DNA of 64,000 nt from Zasmidium citrigriseum (GCA_002786025.1 NHNW01000032.1:248001-312000), one strand, 5' to 3'. Shown: positions 43,501-53,285, counted from the first letter of the stretch. Numbers and translations: made by a program. Notes: a model not told the origin generated them from the letters alone.

Positions 43501-46500
43501 CTGAGACCATCACCGCAACAAATACCGCTGTGACGTGCTCCGTCGGCCCAGCCAGCGCTGGCTCGAACTCCAGCACGACTGTTTGCTCCTCCAACACTGG
43601 CATCACTCGAGGCTGCAGCGTTCGGCCGACAGCATCCACCACGACCATCACTTCCTGCTCGCAGAAGACAACCGTCACTGGTGCAGCAGTCAACTGCTCG
43701 CAGACCATCACTGGAGCATCATGGACGGATACGAGCCTCATCTGCAGCACGACCACTTCCCTCGTTAGCGGCTGCGATGTTACTGCATCCACCACGACCA
43801 CCACAGCCATCCCGTGCCCAACTGGTCCTGTCAAGTCGTTCAATTCCGATGGCGAGCCAGAATGCATCTTGCAGATGTGCTCCTCTGACACTTGCGGGGA
43901 AGCGTGCGCATGGCATCCAAAGCAGAACATCTCCTCCAATGCCACCATGGCTCTTCCTCGAGACCTGACGAACAGTCTTGTGCTGGCTACTCCCGCGAGC
44001 AACAGCTTGGTTGACTTCCGTCGCTTCATGATTCAAGAGTTCGACAAGTCCAACCAAGTTGAGCAGCCAGAGACACCATGGCCTCCGAAGGATCCAGCGG
44101 ATCCAGCTCGCTGGGGCACGACTGCCACTTTCATGCCCTTCGAGGATTTCCCCGACAATCTCGCTGTTGGTGCTTTGTTCGGTTGCACGACCGTCGTGGT
44201 CGTCTCGCAGCAAGGTGCCTGGATGTCGCACATCTGGGAGATCCCTTCGTTCTCGGCAACTTTCATCAAGGACTTCCAAGTCGTGGCTCGTCAGCTGTTC
44301 GAAGGCAACACGAAAGACGCCAAGATCACACCGCTGAACAGCTACCTCAAAGACCGCGGCTCCTTCGATCCGAAGGGCGATGAAGACGTCCGCGTCTGGA
44401 TCATTTCGCCCATCGATGTCGAATTCGCCAAGAAGTCAAAGCCAAAGCAAGGAGACCTGCGTTGGCCATCGAAAGTCGACACCATTCGCTCCATGATGCG
44501 ATACAACGTCGGCGTTGAGCCCAAGATCTGGTCTTACATTCCTCTCACCAAGGAAGCTCGCTTCTACGATAAGAACGGCGAACTCGACAAGGAAGCCGTC
44601 AAGAAGGAGCTCGAGACCACCGGCCGTGGCAAAGTCATCCTGCAGTACGACAACAAGCAGTTCCCTTGCGAGCAGCGGAAGAACGGCCCTGAGCGCAAGC
44701 AGCAAGCCATCTGGCGGCTGTATGTCGACGAGGAGAATGGCCTCAAGCCCATTGACGAGCACCTGTGGGACGCCGATGAGGATCAAGTCGGTGATGAGTC
44801 TGATGAGGAGCGTGAGGCTTTCATCAAGGCTGCCGATGAGCAGTGCCCGGCTAGTTGTCCATCCTGGAAGCGAATGTTCGTGAACGCCGACGGCACTGAA
44901 ATGGGGTGTTATCCTCTACCATGCTCCAGGACGATATGCGGCAACTGTGTTGAGCCAACTCCATCATCCAACGACACGAACTCCACGTCGACCCTGAGTG
45001 AGGGCGCATTTGGAAATATCCTTACTCTGCCCACGCCGTTAGGCCCTGGCGCCGCGAACCTGGATTCGTTCATGAGGGGCCGAGTGCTCGTTGCAGCAGA
45101 CGCTGATACTCTCGTCAAAGGCGATTCAAGCACCGCAGGCAACCCTTTCTCGGGGACAACATCTAGATGGGTCCCGTTCCATGAGACACCTGAGACACTG
45201 GCCGTTACGGGCTTGACCGGATGTACTTCGGTCGTGGTCGTCTCCGTGCGAGGCGCCTGGCAGTGCCATATCTTCGAGGAAGACGGCTTCCTCACACGCA
45301 AGGTGCCCCCGCCCCCACCAAACAGCCTTGACGACCCATACAGAGCCAAGACTTACACCGAGTTTGCCCTCACCGTCGCTCAGCTCTCTACGGGTGATGA
45401 AGCCCGCCCGAATATCTTCCAAGGCCTGGACGATCTGATGGAGGATGGCGAGCCATTGCAACCTGGCACATCTGGGCTTAAAGTCTTCATCGTCACTCCC
45501 TACGAGGAAGACGGCGACCAGCTCAAGTACCCAGGGTACATCCGTTTGCTCTTCAACGAAATGAGGAACAAGTTCGGCGTTCGGCCCACCACCTTTCCAT
45601 ACACACCGCTCTCGTACGCGGACGAAGACCGCTATTATGACGACAACGGCATGAGAACGGCGGAGTTCAGGAGAGACCTCCGGAGGAAGGCCAACGGCAA
45701 GGTGGTCCTCCAGTACGACCCGCGGCAAGTTCGCTGCGTGAAGAACGCCCAGGGCGAGGTCGTGCGCCCACAGCGGGCTATCTGGAGACTCTGGGTCGAT
45801 ACTCGACAAACACCGGCTGCTGAGCAGATGTGGGTGGCAGCGAACTTCCAACTCGACCCGAACGACACATGTGACCCGAACGACCGCAGCGCTTGCAGTG
45901 CAGCTCTTTGTGGGAGGTGCGACGCCGACAGCATCCTCAACCAGCGTGGGTCTTCTTCAGGACGCGACGTGACTCCTGCCAACATCTTCGTGCGCGCGGC
46001 CCCCGACGATGTCTGCAATGACTGCAAGCCCTTGGACTTGAGTGGTACACCTTTGAGTGGCAGCCGCTGGACCAACGAGCTGGTTCTTTCGGAGCCTGAA
46101 GTTGTGATCGTGCCTGGCGGAGGCGACAACTTCAACTTCTTCCGATACTGGAACTGGATCAGAGCCCAGTTTGAGCAATGCGAGAAGGCCGGCAACATCG
46201 TGCTTCATGGAGCTGAGCACTACAAGCATGGATCTACTGCCGTCTTTCTACCATTTGGACACCAGGCCACAAGTTTGGCACTCCGGGGCTTGTGGGGCTG
46301 CTGGTCGGTCATCATCATGTCCGAGAAGGGCGTCTGGATATCGCACATCTGGGAGGCGACGGCTATCCTACAACGCCAAATTGACGATGACTTCCGGAAC
46401 GTCTTCGACGAGTTGCGTGATGGCGACCCTGATCCAATGTGGCAGCTCAAGGGCTTCGGCAGGTACACGCAGCCTGGTGGAGCATTCGACAAGAACAGGT

Positions 46501-49049
46501 ACGAGGTCAACGTCTTCATCGTTCATGCTATCAGCCTTGACCGCCAGGTCAACTACGGCGAGGACGAGCTTTGGGAGCTGCAAGACTACCTTAACACGGA
46601 GTTTGGCACGGCCGAGCGAAGAGATCCGACCCAATTCATACCGTACGTTCCCGTGAACGAAATGCCTGCATACCAAGTCTTAATGCGAGAAGACCGGTTT
46701 CAATTTCGTATCACAGAGCTGGTCGAGAAGCTGGCGTTTGGCAAAGTGCTGGTGCAGTACGACCCGCGACAGAACACGCCAGATGACCTTCCACAGGGTT
46801 GCACTGGGGCGGAAATCCGTCTGTACGTCGATGTGCCCAAGTCCTACACGGCCACGTTCAGCACGCAGTTCCCGTTCCAGAGTATAATGCCGCCTCCTGG
46901 TCGACCGCAGCAGCTTCAGGACCGCGACATCTTCGCTGCCAAGGCAGAAGAAGACGACGCTCCCGCTTGCAGCATCTCGAGGGCTTCCAGCCTTGGGACC
47001 TATGATCCCGACTGGTATACGAGCTTCACCTCATACCTCACCATGACCGGCCCACCTGCGTCTGTCACGAGCACTTGGACGAGTTCGGCGTATACGACCA
47101 ACAGCAGCATCACCAGCAGGACTTCTGCGTCTGGATCTTTGCCAACGATGTCCAATTCGACCACCACGTCGACGCCGACAATCACTTCAGCACCGTTCGG
47201 CTCGTGCAGCTTGTGGTCGTCAAATGATGGAGGCTCTTCTGATGTTTGGGAGACTTCCTGTCACTGCGAGTCAGACGTGCCGATCAACCCAGTCACGATG
47301 ATTGGCAGCGACGACTCCACGACTCTTGGCTGTGCAGCGGGCGTCACTTTCTTCACTCCTGTCAGCACCGCCGCGCCCACGATCACCGAGGGCCCGCAAG
47401 CAACACCGGCTGATTTCTGCCACTTGCATATCCAGCAGAAGGTGCACAACCGAGGCGACACGCACGATGGCTGGGTTGTGTCGCTTGAACTTTCCGACCC
47501 CAATGACAACACCCTGGATGGTCAGACCTTTGACAATGGAGATTGGCTCGATACCTTCACGCTCTCCGGCTCAAACTTGGGTATCGACAACGAGATCAAT
47601 GTCTTCCTTGCCATCGACACCGCAACTCGTAACCACACGCTGCCTGATCAACTCCGCAACAACACGGATGGCATCGTGCGCGGCGACGACTGGAGCAAGT
47701 GGCTGGTTGAGGTTACCCACGGAGGCAGCCGCATCCTCTCCGACGAGTCCGCTTCGCCTTTCGTTCTGGCTTCTGCACCTCATCAGTACTGCGTCTCTGG
47801 ACCTTGGTACGGCAACGAGGACGGCATGTACAATCAGCTGAGAGATGTTGACTGTTACTGGGCCTGCGGCGGGGAAGCTTCCACCACAGAAGAGGCCACA
47901 ACAACAGCTCCATCGACGACGGTCATCACTCCTACCGGCACTTACTCCACGACCACTTGGCCTCAGTCCATCACTGCAGTCACGTCAGCGTTCTCGGAGC
48001 CGACTCAAGCATGCACCATCTACATCGAGCAGAAGGTTTACGACGAGGAGAACCGCGATATAGTCTATGGCAACTACTGGTACATTCACAAGGGCTGGAA
48101 TATTACGCACATGATACTATGGGATGCGTCTGAGACCGTGCTGGACAACAGATACTTCTCAGTTTGGGAGTGGCAGCATGTTTATCCGATCAAGGCACCG
48201 AACTGGGCAGATCCGATCCTGGTGAGGTTTGACATTGACTGGAATACCGGCCAGCCCTTTCCCATTTGGGAGATGGATGAATGGCACAGGAACACTGAGT
48301 GGGAGAATCTGCTTGTTGGCTTCTCTGGAGCGAACGACATGGTCTTTTACAACAGCTTCAACGATCCAACGCTTCTTCCATTCTGCTCGGTGTCGGAGTG
48401 GAGCGGAGATCTTGGTGACCACGATCATCGGGGAGACTACGGTCGAACGATGACCTGCCACTTCGAGTGCGGCCTGGGAGTCCCTCCACCATCCTCCACC
48501 TCAGAATCCGTGTCTACGCCTACGCCCACGCCCTCCCCCGAATGCCGCATGAATGTCGTTCAGCAGGTCTCGGACCTTGATACCAGCTCCGTTCAGACCA
48601 ACAACGGTACTGCAGCTGGTGGCATGTTTATCCGCGTGAACCTCTTGGACGTCCATGACCAACTGATCTGGGGCGGCGATTTCCACAGCGAAATTCAGAA
48701 CGGCTTCGGCGCTCCGTACCTCCTCCATCACGACGACACAGCGCTCTGGTTCACCGCCCGCCTCATGTTCGGCTTCGAGAACGGCAGTCCCATCGGCGCC
48801 ATCAACTTCGATCCGGAGAAGTGGTCCGACTACGACGCCCTCTTCGCCATCTCGCTCAGCGACGACGAAGGCGCCACGTGGAGTATGCTGCAGTATCCGA
48901 AGTGCGATGTCTCGGCGTGGAGCACGTACGATACCAATGAGTCGCCGCGGCGGGTCTTTGATTGCTTGGTGGAGTGTGGGGAGTTCTATGATGGAGAGAC
49001 ACATACGCAATTGCGTAAGGCGAAGACTCATCAGGAGATTGTGGTTTGA
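40545..49049 (+). CDS. Giant modular secreted protein (2834 residues)
   Basis: One uninterrupted 8.5 kb frame. The frame extends upstream to a GTG at 40338, but ATG 40545 has an excellent context (cgccATGG) and begins a signal peptide (MGTLRLLGALLVAAG, cleavage near ALN). Residues 20-280 are Ser/Thr-rich, mucin-like. Six tandem repeats of about 75 residues follow (41384-42905), each with a TGDEPP-like start, PSPFVTVFP and WDTT. Then come a Cys-rich part with a Gly run, an acidic NPT linker and a Cys/Thr repeat region. Three copies of a module of about 260 residues follow (near 1145, 1490 and 1850), each with a GCTSVVVVS..GAW..HI(W/F)E core and ending GKV.LQYD...IWRLYVD. Last are three Cys-bounded modules of about 150 residues (near 2290, 2490 and 2665). 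The C-terminus is hydrophilic without a GPI signal. Probably a glycosylated wall or matrix protein, perhaps an adhesin; no enzyme motif seen. Confidence 0.85.
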   Translation: MGTLRLLGALLVAAGELTANALNTTSTCTTNSTTAFVVLSTVPGTGSYTALTTLSESSKESTTAGVTESSSGLSFTYSPALNTSSTSCTTTTSLTSLTSPSEPGFTSSSESGLTSSSESSTATTTAPSTSGSSTGTPSISSSTSSSSWIGSWTYTLSASNSTAWPTAASSTSSSSTEPSPAPTSSTVSSSLSSYSKTSSTSKSSVGTGTTSISSNSTALTTTSSSSHLSESSSDSSVTSKATSHGTTPVTSESTTTSSTHAPYANSTTSETSTIQSSSEPDLSTFTGTATTLPSLSAPTASPTPFITVYSMSGEMTTKTIYPLPGAQSTISVVNSSGILTTMTVWATVTWATTEPSTTEVASTTELLSTTSPLSTFTGDEPPPSSFGPTTGVPSPFVTVFPTDGVSTTMTFWPETTASPSLSVITSESTTSTMSIWPPVTWDTTRPPLSLPPMPETSDLSTMTGDEPPPLTFGPTTAQPSPFVTVFPIDGSSTTMTYWPAGPTSASISLITTDGTTSTMSVWPSMSWDTTPPSSSVYSTFSGDEPPFMTFEPPSGIPSPFVTIFPTDDTTSSLTYWPAETPNPSISIVTSDGTTSTATGWPSVSWYTTEPSSSTSSAFSTFTGDFPPRPQLSTPSGQPFPFVTVFPVDGETSTLTYWPEQSAVPSFSLVTSDGSSSTKTLWPPVSWDTTSPDGDLPPVTLGQSTSSSTSGTGIMSLPTFTGSDDELPPFLTMASGTPSPYVTIWGEDGQETTETVWPLFSTVPQSVWTLSWDHTTTTLTTSAIRPYVTGSTDDTDDVIEQWQLQLKDILGRLHHCIEIFNIDTCRQVEGDLDHFISAICGFFHLDCSGNTGGGGGGGGGGNCQHPKCSCGITNPAGCVGCLINAGKAIICSIHGSDINGIKIDIGILDDLLKLLPQFPSLPWPPIPWPPEVGGGSSHGDENPTNQPDDDDNPTEDGPDEDDNPTNDNPNDPSGTASRSSTSTESCSETITATNTAVTCSVGPASAGSNSSTTVCSSNTGITRGCSVRPTASTTTITSCSQKTTVTGAAVNCSQTITGASWTDTSLICSTTTSLVSGCDVTASTTTTTAIPCPTGPVKSFNSDGEPECILQMCSSDTCGEACAWHPKQNISSNATMALPRDLTNSLVLATPASNSLVDFRRFMIQEFDKSNQVEQPETPWPPKDPADPARWGTTATFMPFEDFPDNLAVGALFGCTTVVVVSQQGAWMSHIWEIPSFSATFIKDFQVVARQLFEGNTKDAKITPLNSYLKDRGSFDPKGDEDVRVWIISPIDVEFAKKSKPKQGDLRWPSKVDTIRSMMRYNVGVEPKIWSYIPLTKEARFYDKNGELDKEAVKKELETTGRGKVILQYDNKQFPCEQRKNGPERKQQAIWRLYVDEENGLKPIDEHLWDADEDQVGDESDEEREAFIKAADEQCPASCPSWKRMFVNADGTEMGCYPLPCSRTICGNCVEPTPSSNDTNSTSTLSEGAFGNILTLPTPLGPGAANLDSFMRGRVLVAADADTLVKGDSSTAGNPFSGTTSRWVPFHETPETLAVTGLTGCTSVVVVSVRGAWQCHIFEEDGFLTRKVPPPPPNSLDDPYRAKTYTEFALTVAQLSTGDEARPNIFQGLDDLMEDGEPLQPGTSGLKVFIVTPYEEDGDQLKYPGYIRLLFNEMRNKFGVRPTTFPYTPLSYADEDRYYDDNGMRTAEFRRDLRRKANGKVVLQYDPRQVRCVKNAQGEVVRPQRAIWRLWVDTRQTPAAEQMWVAANFQLDPNDTCDPNDRSACSAALCGRCDADSILNQRGSSSGRDVTPANIFVRAAPDDVCNDCKPLDLSGTPLSGSRWTNELVLSEPEVVIVPGGGDNFNFFRYWNWIRAQFEQCEKAGNIVLHGAEHYKHGSTAVFLPFGHQATSLALRGLWGCWSVIIMSEKGVWISHIWEATAILQRQIDDDFRNVFDELRDGDPDPMWQLKGFGRYTQPGGAFDKNRYEVNVFIVHAISLDRQVNYGEDELWELQDYLNTEFGTAERRDPTQFIPYVPVNEMPAYQVLMREDRFQFRITELVEKLAFGKVLVQYDPRQNTPDDLPQGCTGAEIRLYVDVPKSYTATFSTQFPFQSIMPPPGRPQQLQDRDIFAAKAEEDDAPACSISRASSLGTYDPDWYTSFTSYLTMTGPPASVTSTWTSSAYTTNSSITSRTSASGSLPTMSNSTTTSTPTITSAPFGSCSLWSSNDGGSSDVWETSCHCESDVPINPVTMIGSDDSTTLGCAAGVTFFTPVSTAAPTITEGPQATPADFCHLHIQQKVHNRGDTHDGWVVSLELSDPNDNTLDGQTFDNGDWLDTFTLSGSNLGIDNEINVFLAIDTATRNHTLPDQLRNNTDGIVRGDDWSKWLVEVTHGGSRILSDESASPFVLASAPHQYCVSGPWYGNEDGMYNQLRDVDCYWACGGEASTTEEATTTAPSTTVITPTGTYSTTTWPQSITAVTSAFSEPTQACTIYIEQKVYDEENRDIVYGNYWYIHKGWNITHMILWDASETVLDNRYFSVWEWQHVYPIKAPNWADPILVRFDIDWNTGQPFPIWEMDEWHRNTEWENLLVGFSGANDMVFYNSFNDPTLLPFCSVSEWSGDLGDHDHRGDYGRTMTCHFECGLGVPPPSSTSESVSTPTPTPSPECRMNVVQQVSDLDTSSVQTNNGTAAGGMFIRVNLLDVHDQLIWGGDFHSEIQNGFGAPYLLHHDDTALWFTARLMFGFENGSPIGAINFDPEKWSDYDALFAISLSDDEGATWSMLQYPKCDVSAWSTYDTNESPRRVFDCLVECGEFYDGETHTQLRKAKTHQEIVV
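41384..42905 (+). repeat. Six tandem repeats of about 228 bases in the giant gene
   Basis: Units start near 41384, 41658 and then at about 230-base intervals. Each encodes a copy of about 75 residues with STFTGDEPP, then PSPFVTVFPxDG, then a TxTYWP strand, SxSxVTSDGTxSTxxxWP and a closing WDTT. The copies are clearly alike in protein but not identical, and the last is the most divergent. Confidence 0.85.
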
Positions 49050-50838
49050 TGGGATGAATAGGAGGACTGTGGCTTGAGGAGAATAGGAGGATTGTGATGA
49101 TGCTTCTTCTTCTTCTGTGTGCTTGCAGTCCATGAGAGACTGTGAGATTGCTTTCAGAGATGAGATGAAATGAAAGTTTCTTGACTTTCAACTCTGTGCA
49201 CCGTCCGTTTCATTTCGTGACTTGTTGAGAGTGACGATGACGGTGTCTGATCGTGCTGTCGTGTTTAATGTTCGTGCTGTATTTGATCTCATGGGTCTGA
49301 GACTTGGTGCGGTGAATGCTGACTCTGCTCGCCTTGACTCGCTTTCGTCCTTTGGAGTCCTTGCTGAAGCCTGCTGGAGATGACGGGGAGATACCCTCTG
49401 TCCAGGGAGACGATTGCGAAGGAAAGGCTCCAGTGGTTGGGGGGAGATGATGTTTCAGATTATCTTTGCAGTAGTCGTGTGGTCCTGGCGGTGCGGATGG
49501 GTGCTACATATCCTGTCTTGCTTTTGCCGTAGAGAGTCCTCCTTGGATCCTTCTGGAGATTATGGGGAGACGCTCGATGTCGGAAAGGATCATAATGGAG
49601 TATTTCACGAGATGTTCAGCCTGGATGTGTTTGTGTATCGCTCACAAGATAAACTTGCGCTTTGAAACTCATGTTCCTGGATGGTCGCGGAGCCGGTGGA
49701 GATACTTTGCATTGTGGAAGAAAGAAGATGCTGTGAGCCAGGACTCTTGAGTGACCAGGTCTGCAAGAATCCGAAGACGATGTTTTGGGGGCCGCGGAGG
49801 AGATCTGGAGTCTTGAGGACCCGTTGCCGTGAGGCAGGACACTCAAACGATCAGAGAGGGCTCTGATGTAGACTGATCTTCAAGAATCTGTGTGGACATG
49901 GGCAGGAGGGTCTCAAATCAACTTCTTGGCAGTTGTGGACGGGAGATGGGTTTCTATGGTGAGCTTTCATGTACTGGCTGAACATACTTGCAATTGAAAG
50001 AGGTGATTCTAGAGGAGATGGGGGATTGGGCGAGCTGGGCGGAACTTTGAGATCGGCGATGGCTTGTTGTCGTGGATGAAACTCAAGGAACATTGGCGCT
50101 GGCGGAAGATGGTTGGAGTCCGACTGATTCCTTTGCTGCGGAATTCTTGGAGCTTTGGCGAGTAGAAGGCGTGTTGAGAGGGACTTGGAGACTTGAATGC
50201 CGTCAATGCATTTGGGAGATGTAAAGGCATCGATGGGAAGGCATCTGGGGAAAGGGCTGTTGAGTTGGCTGGGTGTTTGGGCACAATATATCTTTTTATT
50301 CGAGAGCGCGAGGCTGGGATTGTTGATCTTGGACCTCCCACTCAGTCCAGCATGAAGATGCAGAGACTTAGGACGATGTTGAAGATTTCAGGTCGTGGAT
50401 GGTGAAGGTGTTGCGGATTATCCTTAGGCTGCAGAGTTCGTTCGAACCGGGTCCGTCGTTCGCCGTTGCTGCTCTGATTGTGCGAGTATGGTTCAGGGCG
50501 AAAGCAATGAGCTCCACTGAAGGCTTCCGAAGAATGCCACTTTGCGTTTTCACAGAGATTTGCCGCGGATCTTCGGAAGCTGCTCTCTTCCCTGCCGTCG
50601 AAGTGGATTCTCTCCTCAGCGTATCGATCCCCATCATTGATGAAGGCGCATGTGAGCATGCAACTCTCCGCATCCCCTGCTCTTTTGTCGGATACCTACA
50701 TACTCTTCCTTCCTCACCGCTATCCTTATGCACGCACCCGTCCTTCTGCGAAGACCCACGAACCCACTCGCAATCAAACCCATTTGATCGTTTGCATCCT
50801 CGTCGCCTCCAATCATCGCTGGATCGATGATCAATAAA
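49050..50838. other. Intergenic stretch, no gene seen
   Basis: About 1.8 kb after the giant gene. Short frames on both strands with no similarity or start context that stands out. A minus-strand frame at 50009-50341 and a plus-strand one at 50399-50830 are not convincing. Confidence 0.5.
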
Positions 50839-50927
50839 GCTGCCATGGTGCAGTGGTTAGCATGTCAGATCCCCAGTTACAGTGTACGGGATTTCTGATG
50901 ACTTTGGTTCGAATCCGAATGGCAGCA
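50839..50927 (+). tRNA. tRNA-Gly (anticodon CCC) with a 17-base intron
   Basis: The acceptor arms gctgcca (50839-50845) and tggcagc (50920-50926) pair perfectly, with discriminator A at 50927. The D stem is gtgc/gcat around agtggtta. The anticodon stem is tcaga (50865-50869) with tctga (50894-50898). The variable loop is tgac and the T arm is tttgg-ttcgaat-ccgaa, giving a good B box. The enlarged anticodon loop (50870-50893) fits anticodon CCC with an intron at about 50876-50892 whose gggat pairs with the tcccc of the anticodon side, as usual in tRNA precursors. Position 33 may be C in the strict layout, so the exact anticodon frame has slight doubt, though the C-run gives CCC either way. Confidence 0.85.
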
Positions 50928-50928
50928 T

Positions 50929-50941
50929 TGTTTTTGTTTTT
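50929..50941 (+). terminator. RNA polymerase III terminator
   Basis: Two runs of five T (50931-50935 and 50937-50941) directly follow the tRNA 3' end, as expected for polymerase III termination. Confidence 0.75.
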
Positions 50942-51332
50942 GCTTTTCTTTTGAGATGGACTTTGAGAGGGGTTTGGGGAAGGAAGTGGAGGGTCTGATG
51001 GGTGGTGGTTGGTGGGTGGATGGCATGGATTGAGAGGGAGAGTATGCTTGACGGAATTTGGGTGGCTGAAATCCAGTTTTGCACACCAGATATGGGGAAA
51101 TTTGTTTTGACTGGATTCGTGGAAAGTGAAAGAAGGGAAAGGGTAAAGGTACATGTTGGTCTTAGTCGCGGCTGTCTAATCTCAACATCTCATGCTCGTG
51201 ACTGGTAGTTTGATGCTAAGTCTCCTTCCAGCCATTCGCTTGCTACTCATGCCACTTGCAAAACGCCGGTTTGGTATCAAAAGCACCATCCCGAAAAGCA
51301 CTGCGTCGGTGCGCCCTAGGCACCGTCTATTC

Positions 51333-52502
51333 TTACTCGTCGTCATCGGACAACCACTCGTAACTCTGCTTTGCCGAGAAGACGTCGCTGAGAGAGCCTT
51401 GCCAGCAGTCCTCGATCGTCTCCTTCACAGCATAGGTCTCCTTCGCAAACTCATACTCCTCCCAGACACCCGCTCCAGTCGCCTCCACCAACCGCTCCGT
51501 CGACTTCCGATCCAGCAGCACCAGGTTCCGCGTGCTGTCCTTTCCGTAGATGCCTCCCTGCATCTGCTGAGTATCGGGTCCCGCACGGACGGCGTACTCC
51601 ACCAGCTCCCACAACGATCCCTGAGACTTGGGCTCTTCGCCTCTCAGATCCTTCCGCTGCTGCACGCTGAGTTTCGGCTGGAATGTTCCACGGCCTGCGC
51701 AGGAATGGCCTCGGCGAATCCCACCCTGGAGACTGTCGTCCACAGCGAAGAGGTCATGGGAGAGCGACCAGCGGTGCCACTCGAAGTCGGAGAGCTTGAA
51801 GGCGGCGGTGATGTATGGCTTGGTGAAGGTGGCCGTGTAGCGGCGCAGATGACGATCCTGGAAGGTTGGGTTGCTGCCAAGATAGACATGGGTGGCGTCA
51901 GTGACGGGTCCGTTGTTGTTTGCCGTATGTGGGTTGATGCCGCTCTGGGCGAGAGTCATGATGACTTGCTGAGCGGATCTGGTGAAGTCGACGCAGAGAC
52001 GGTCTTGGATCTCCAGGGTCGTGACATGGGCGAAGATGTTGTTGAAGCGGGACAGCAGGCGGTCGAGGGTGTGCTCGAACTTCGGCATCTTGGTGGTCGC
52101 CTCCCAGATGCGGATGCTGAGCTTCATCTTGAGGCCCACGATGCGGAGGACTTCGGCGTAGCATTCCTTGTTGATGCAGGCCAGGTTGACAAGACGCTCG
52201 AGGGCGAGGACTTGGCCTTTTTCGGAGCCGTCAAGGAGGGAGAGAGAGCCATCCGGGTTCCGCAGAAGTTTGAGATGAAACTTCTCGGGAATGGCGGCCT
52301 CGATGACGAGATTGAGGGCATCTTGGACGAGCTTGGGGTCGGTCTCGTGGTCGCCGCGGAGAGTTCTGCCCTCTTGGGCCTGCTGCTGCTCGATCTTGCC
52401 GCGCTCGAGGCGGGCCTTCTTCTTCTCGGCGTCGGCGGCCATTTGCAGGCGGAAGGCGTCGAGATCTCCGAGGAGAGCGTCGAGGTTGGAGGCGCCAGAC
52501 AT
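51333..52502 (-). CDS. Conserved-looking protein with an N-terminal LD-like motif
   Basis: A 389-residue protein on the minus strand. The frame is open a further 97 codons upstream, but ATG 52502 has A at -3 and begins a clean fold; the upstream part looks like leader. Residues 5-13 read NLDALLGDL, which matches the LDxLLxxL pattern of paxillin-type LD motifs, followed by a charged helix (AEKKKARLERGKIEQQQ). The middle (about 55-200) is helical with Leu-rich stretches, and the end carries aromatic-rich segments and an acidic SDDDE terminus. I do not recognise the family. A plus-strand frame of 488 codons covers the same region and is rejected as antisense because its composition is low-complexity and it starts poorly. 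No intron seen. Confidence 0.75.
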   Translation of the reverse strand: MSGASNLDALLGDLDAFRLQMAADAEKKKARLERGKIEQQQAQEGRTLRGDHETDPKLVQDALNLVIEAAIPEKFHLKLLRNPDGSLSLLDGSEKGQVLALERLVNLACINKECYAEVLRIVGLKMKLSIRIWEATTKMPKFEHTLDRLLSRFNNIFAHVTTLEIQDRLCVDFTRSAQQVIMTLAQSGINPHTANNNGPVTDATHVYLGSNPTFQDRHLRRYTATFTKPYITAAFKLSDFEWHRWSLSHDLFAVDDSLQGGIRRGHSCAGRGTFQPKLSVQQRKDLRGEEPKSQGSLWELVEYAVRAGPDTQQMQGGIYGKDSTRNLVLLDRKSTERLVEATGAGVWEEYEFAKETYAVKETIEDCWQGSLSDVFSAKQSYEWLSDDDE

Positions 52503-53285
52503 GTTGTCGGCGGCCTGGTCGAGGATGGATTGCGAGGAGATTGGAGCGAGTACGACGAGATTGTTCGTGTGAGGTCCGAAACTGCAGAGGCGGGTTGTTG
52601 GGTGGAATTTGTTTGGTGGGGGATGCAGATTTGCGGCGCGCTTGTGAAGATCCGCTAGCGCTTGGCCCGAGCTCACTTTGTCGGCCTTTACGGAAGCTTG
52701 CAGATTGGAGGCCGTTCCTGCTTTCACTCCGCTGCATGCTTCTACGTCTGGGATTGTATTTCGGCCTTCTAAATGCGAGAAAGAAGTTGACAATGGAATA
52801 CGGCTTTGTGGAGATAATTGGCTTTGTCTGGACGTTTTGATTGTGTGATACTATCTTCGTCCTGCATGCCTTACCAAAACTGGAAACAACGCCCTTCCCG
52901 ATAACAAAAAGAGCCATTAAACTCTTGTCTCTCTCCCACGATCATTATTACACTAACACTCCTCCCCTTTGGGCGAATATGTCGACATGTACACAACAGA
53001 TACGAACGATGTAGCTACGTCCTTATATATTCGACCTAATGCTAGCTTGACAACAAAGCGCCCGGGCAAACGAAAGCTGCTGAAGCTCCGCAGCCGTGAA
53101 TCTATGAGCATGTGAGCGGCGAGCATGTGGCTCGGCGAAGCATTGGAGGGATGCACGGACTTGGTCGACTGCCCAGCCAGGTACTTCTACGCCGCCGACC
53201 TCTCGAATCTTTTTCTTCCTTCAAACCCTCATTAACAAGCCAACACATACTTTCCTTCGAAGAACAAGTCACGAGCCCAGCCAAC
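52503..53285. other. Divergent promoter region
   Basis: About 780 bases between the minus-strand LD-motif protein gene and the plus-strand F-box-like gene. It should hold both promoters. No RNA gene or repeat seen. Confidence 0.45.

Noticed and set aside
48900..49049. GPI anchor on the giant protein
   Set aside because: The C-terminus is hydrophilic and lacks a hydrophobic tail, so no anchor signal is supported.
51192..52658. 488-codon plus-strand frame
   Set aside because: It is antisense to the minus-strand LD-motif gene, which has better start context and protein-like composition.
53112..53285. Longer N-terminus for the last F-box-like gene
   Set aside because: Would start at GTG or a weaker ATG (53151); ATG 53286 has better context and starts right before the conserved part.
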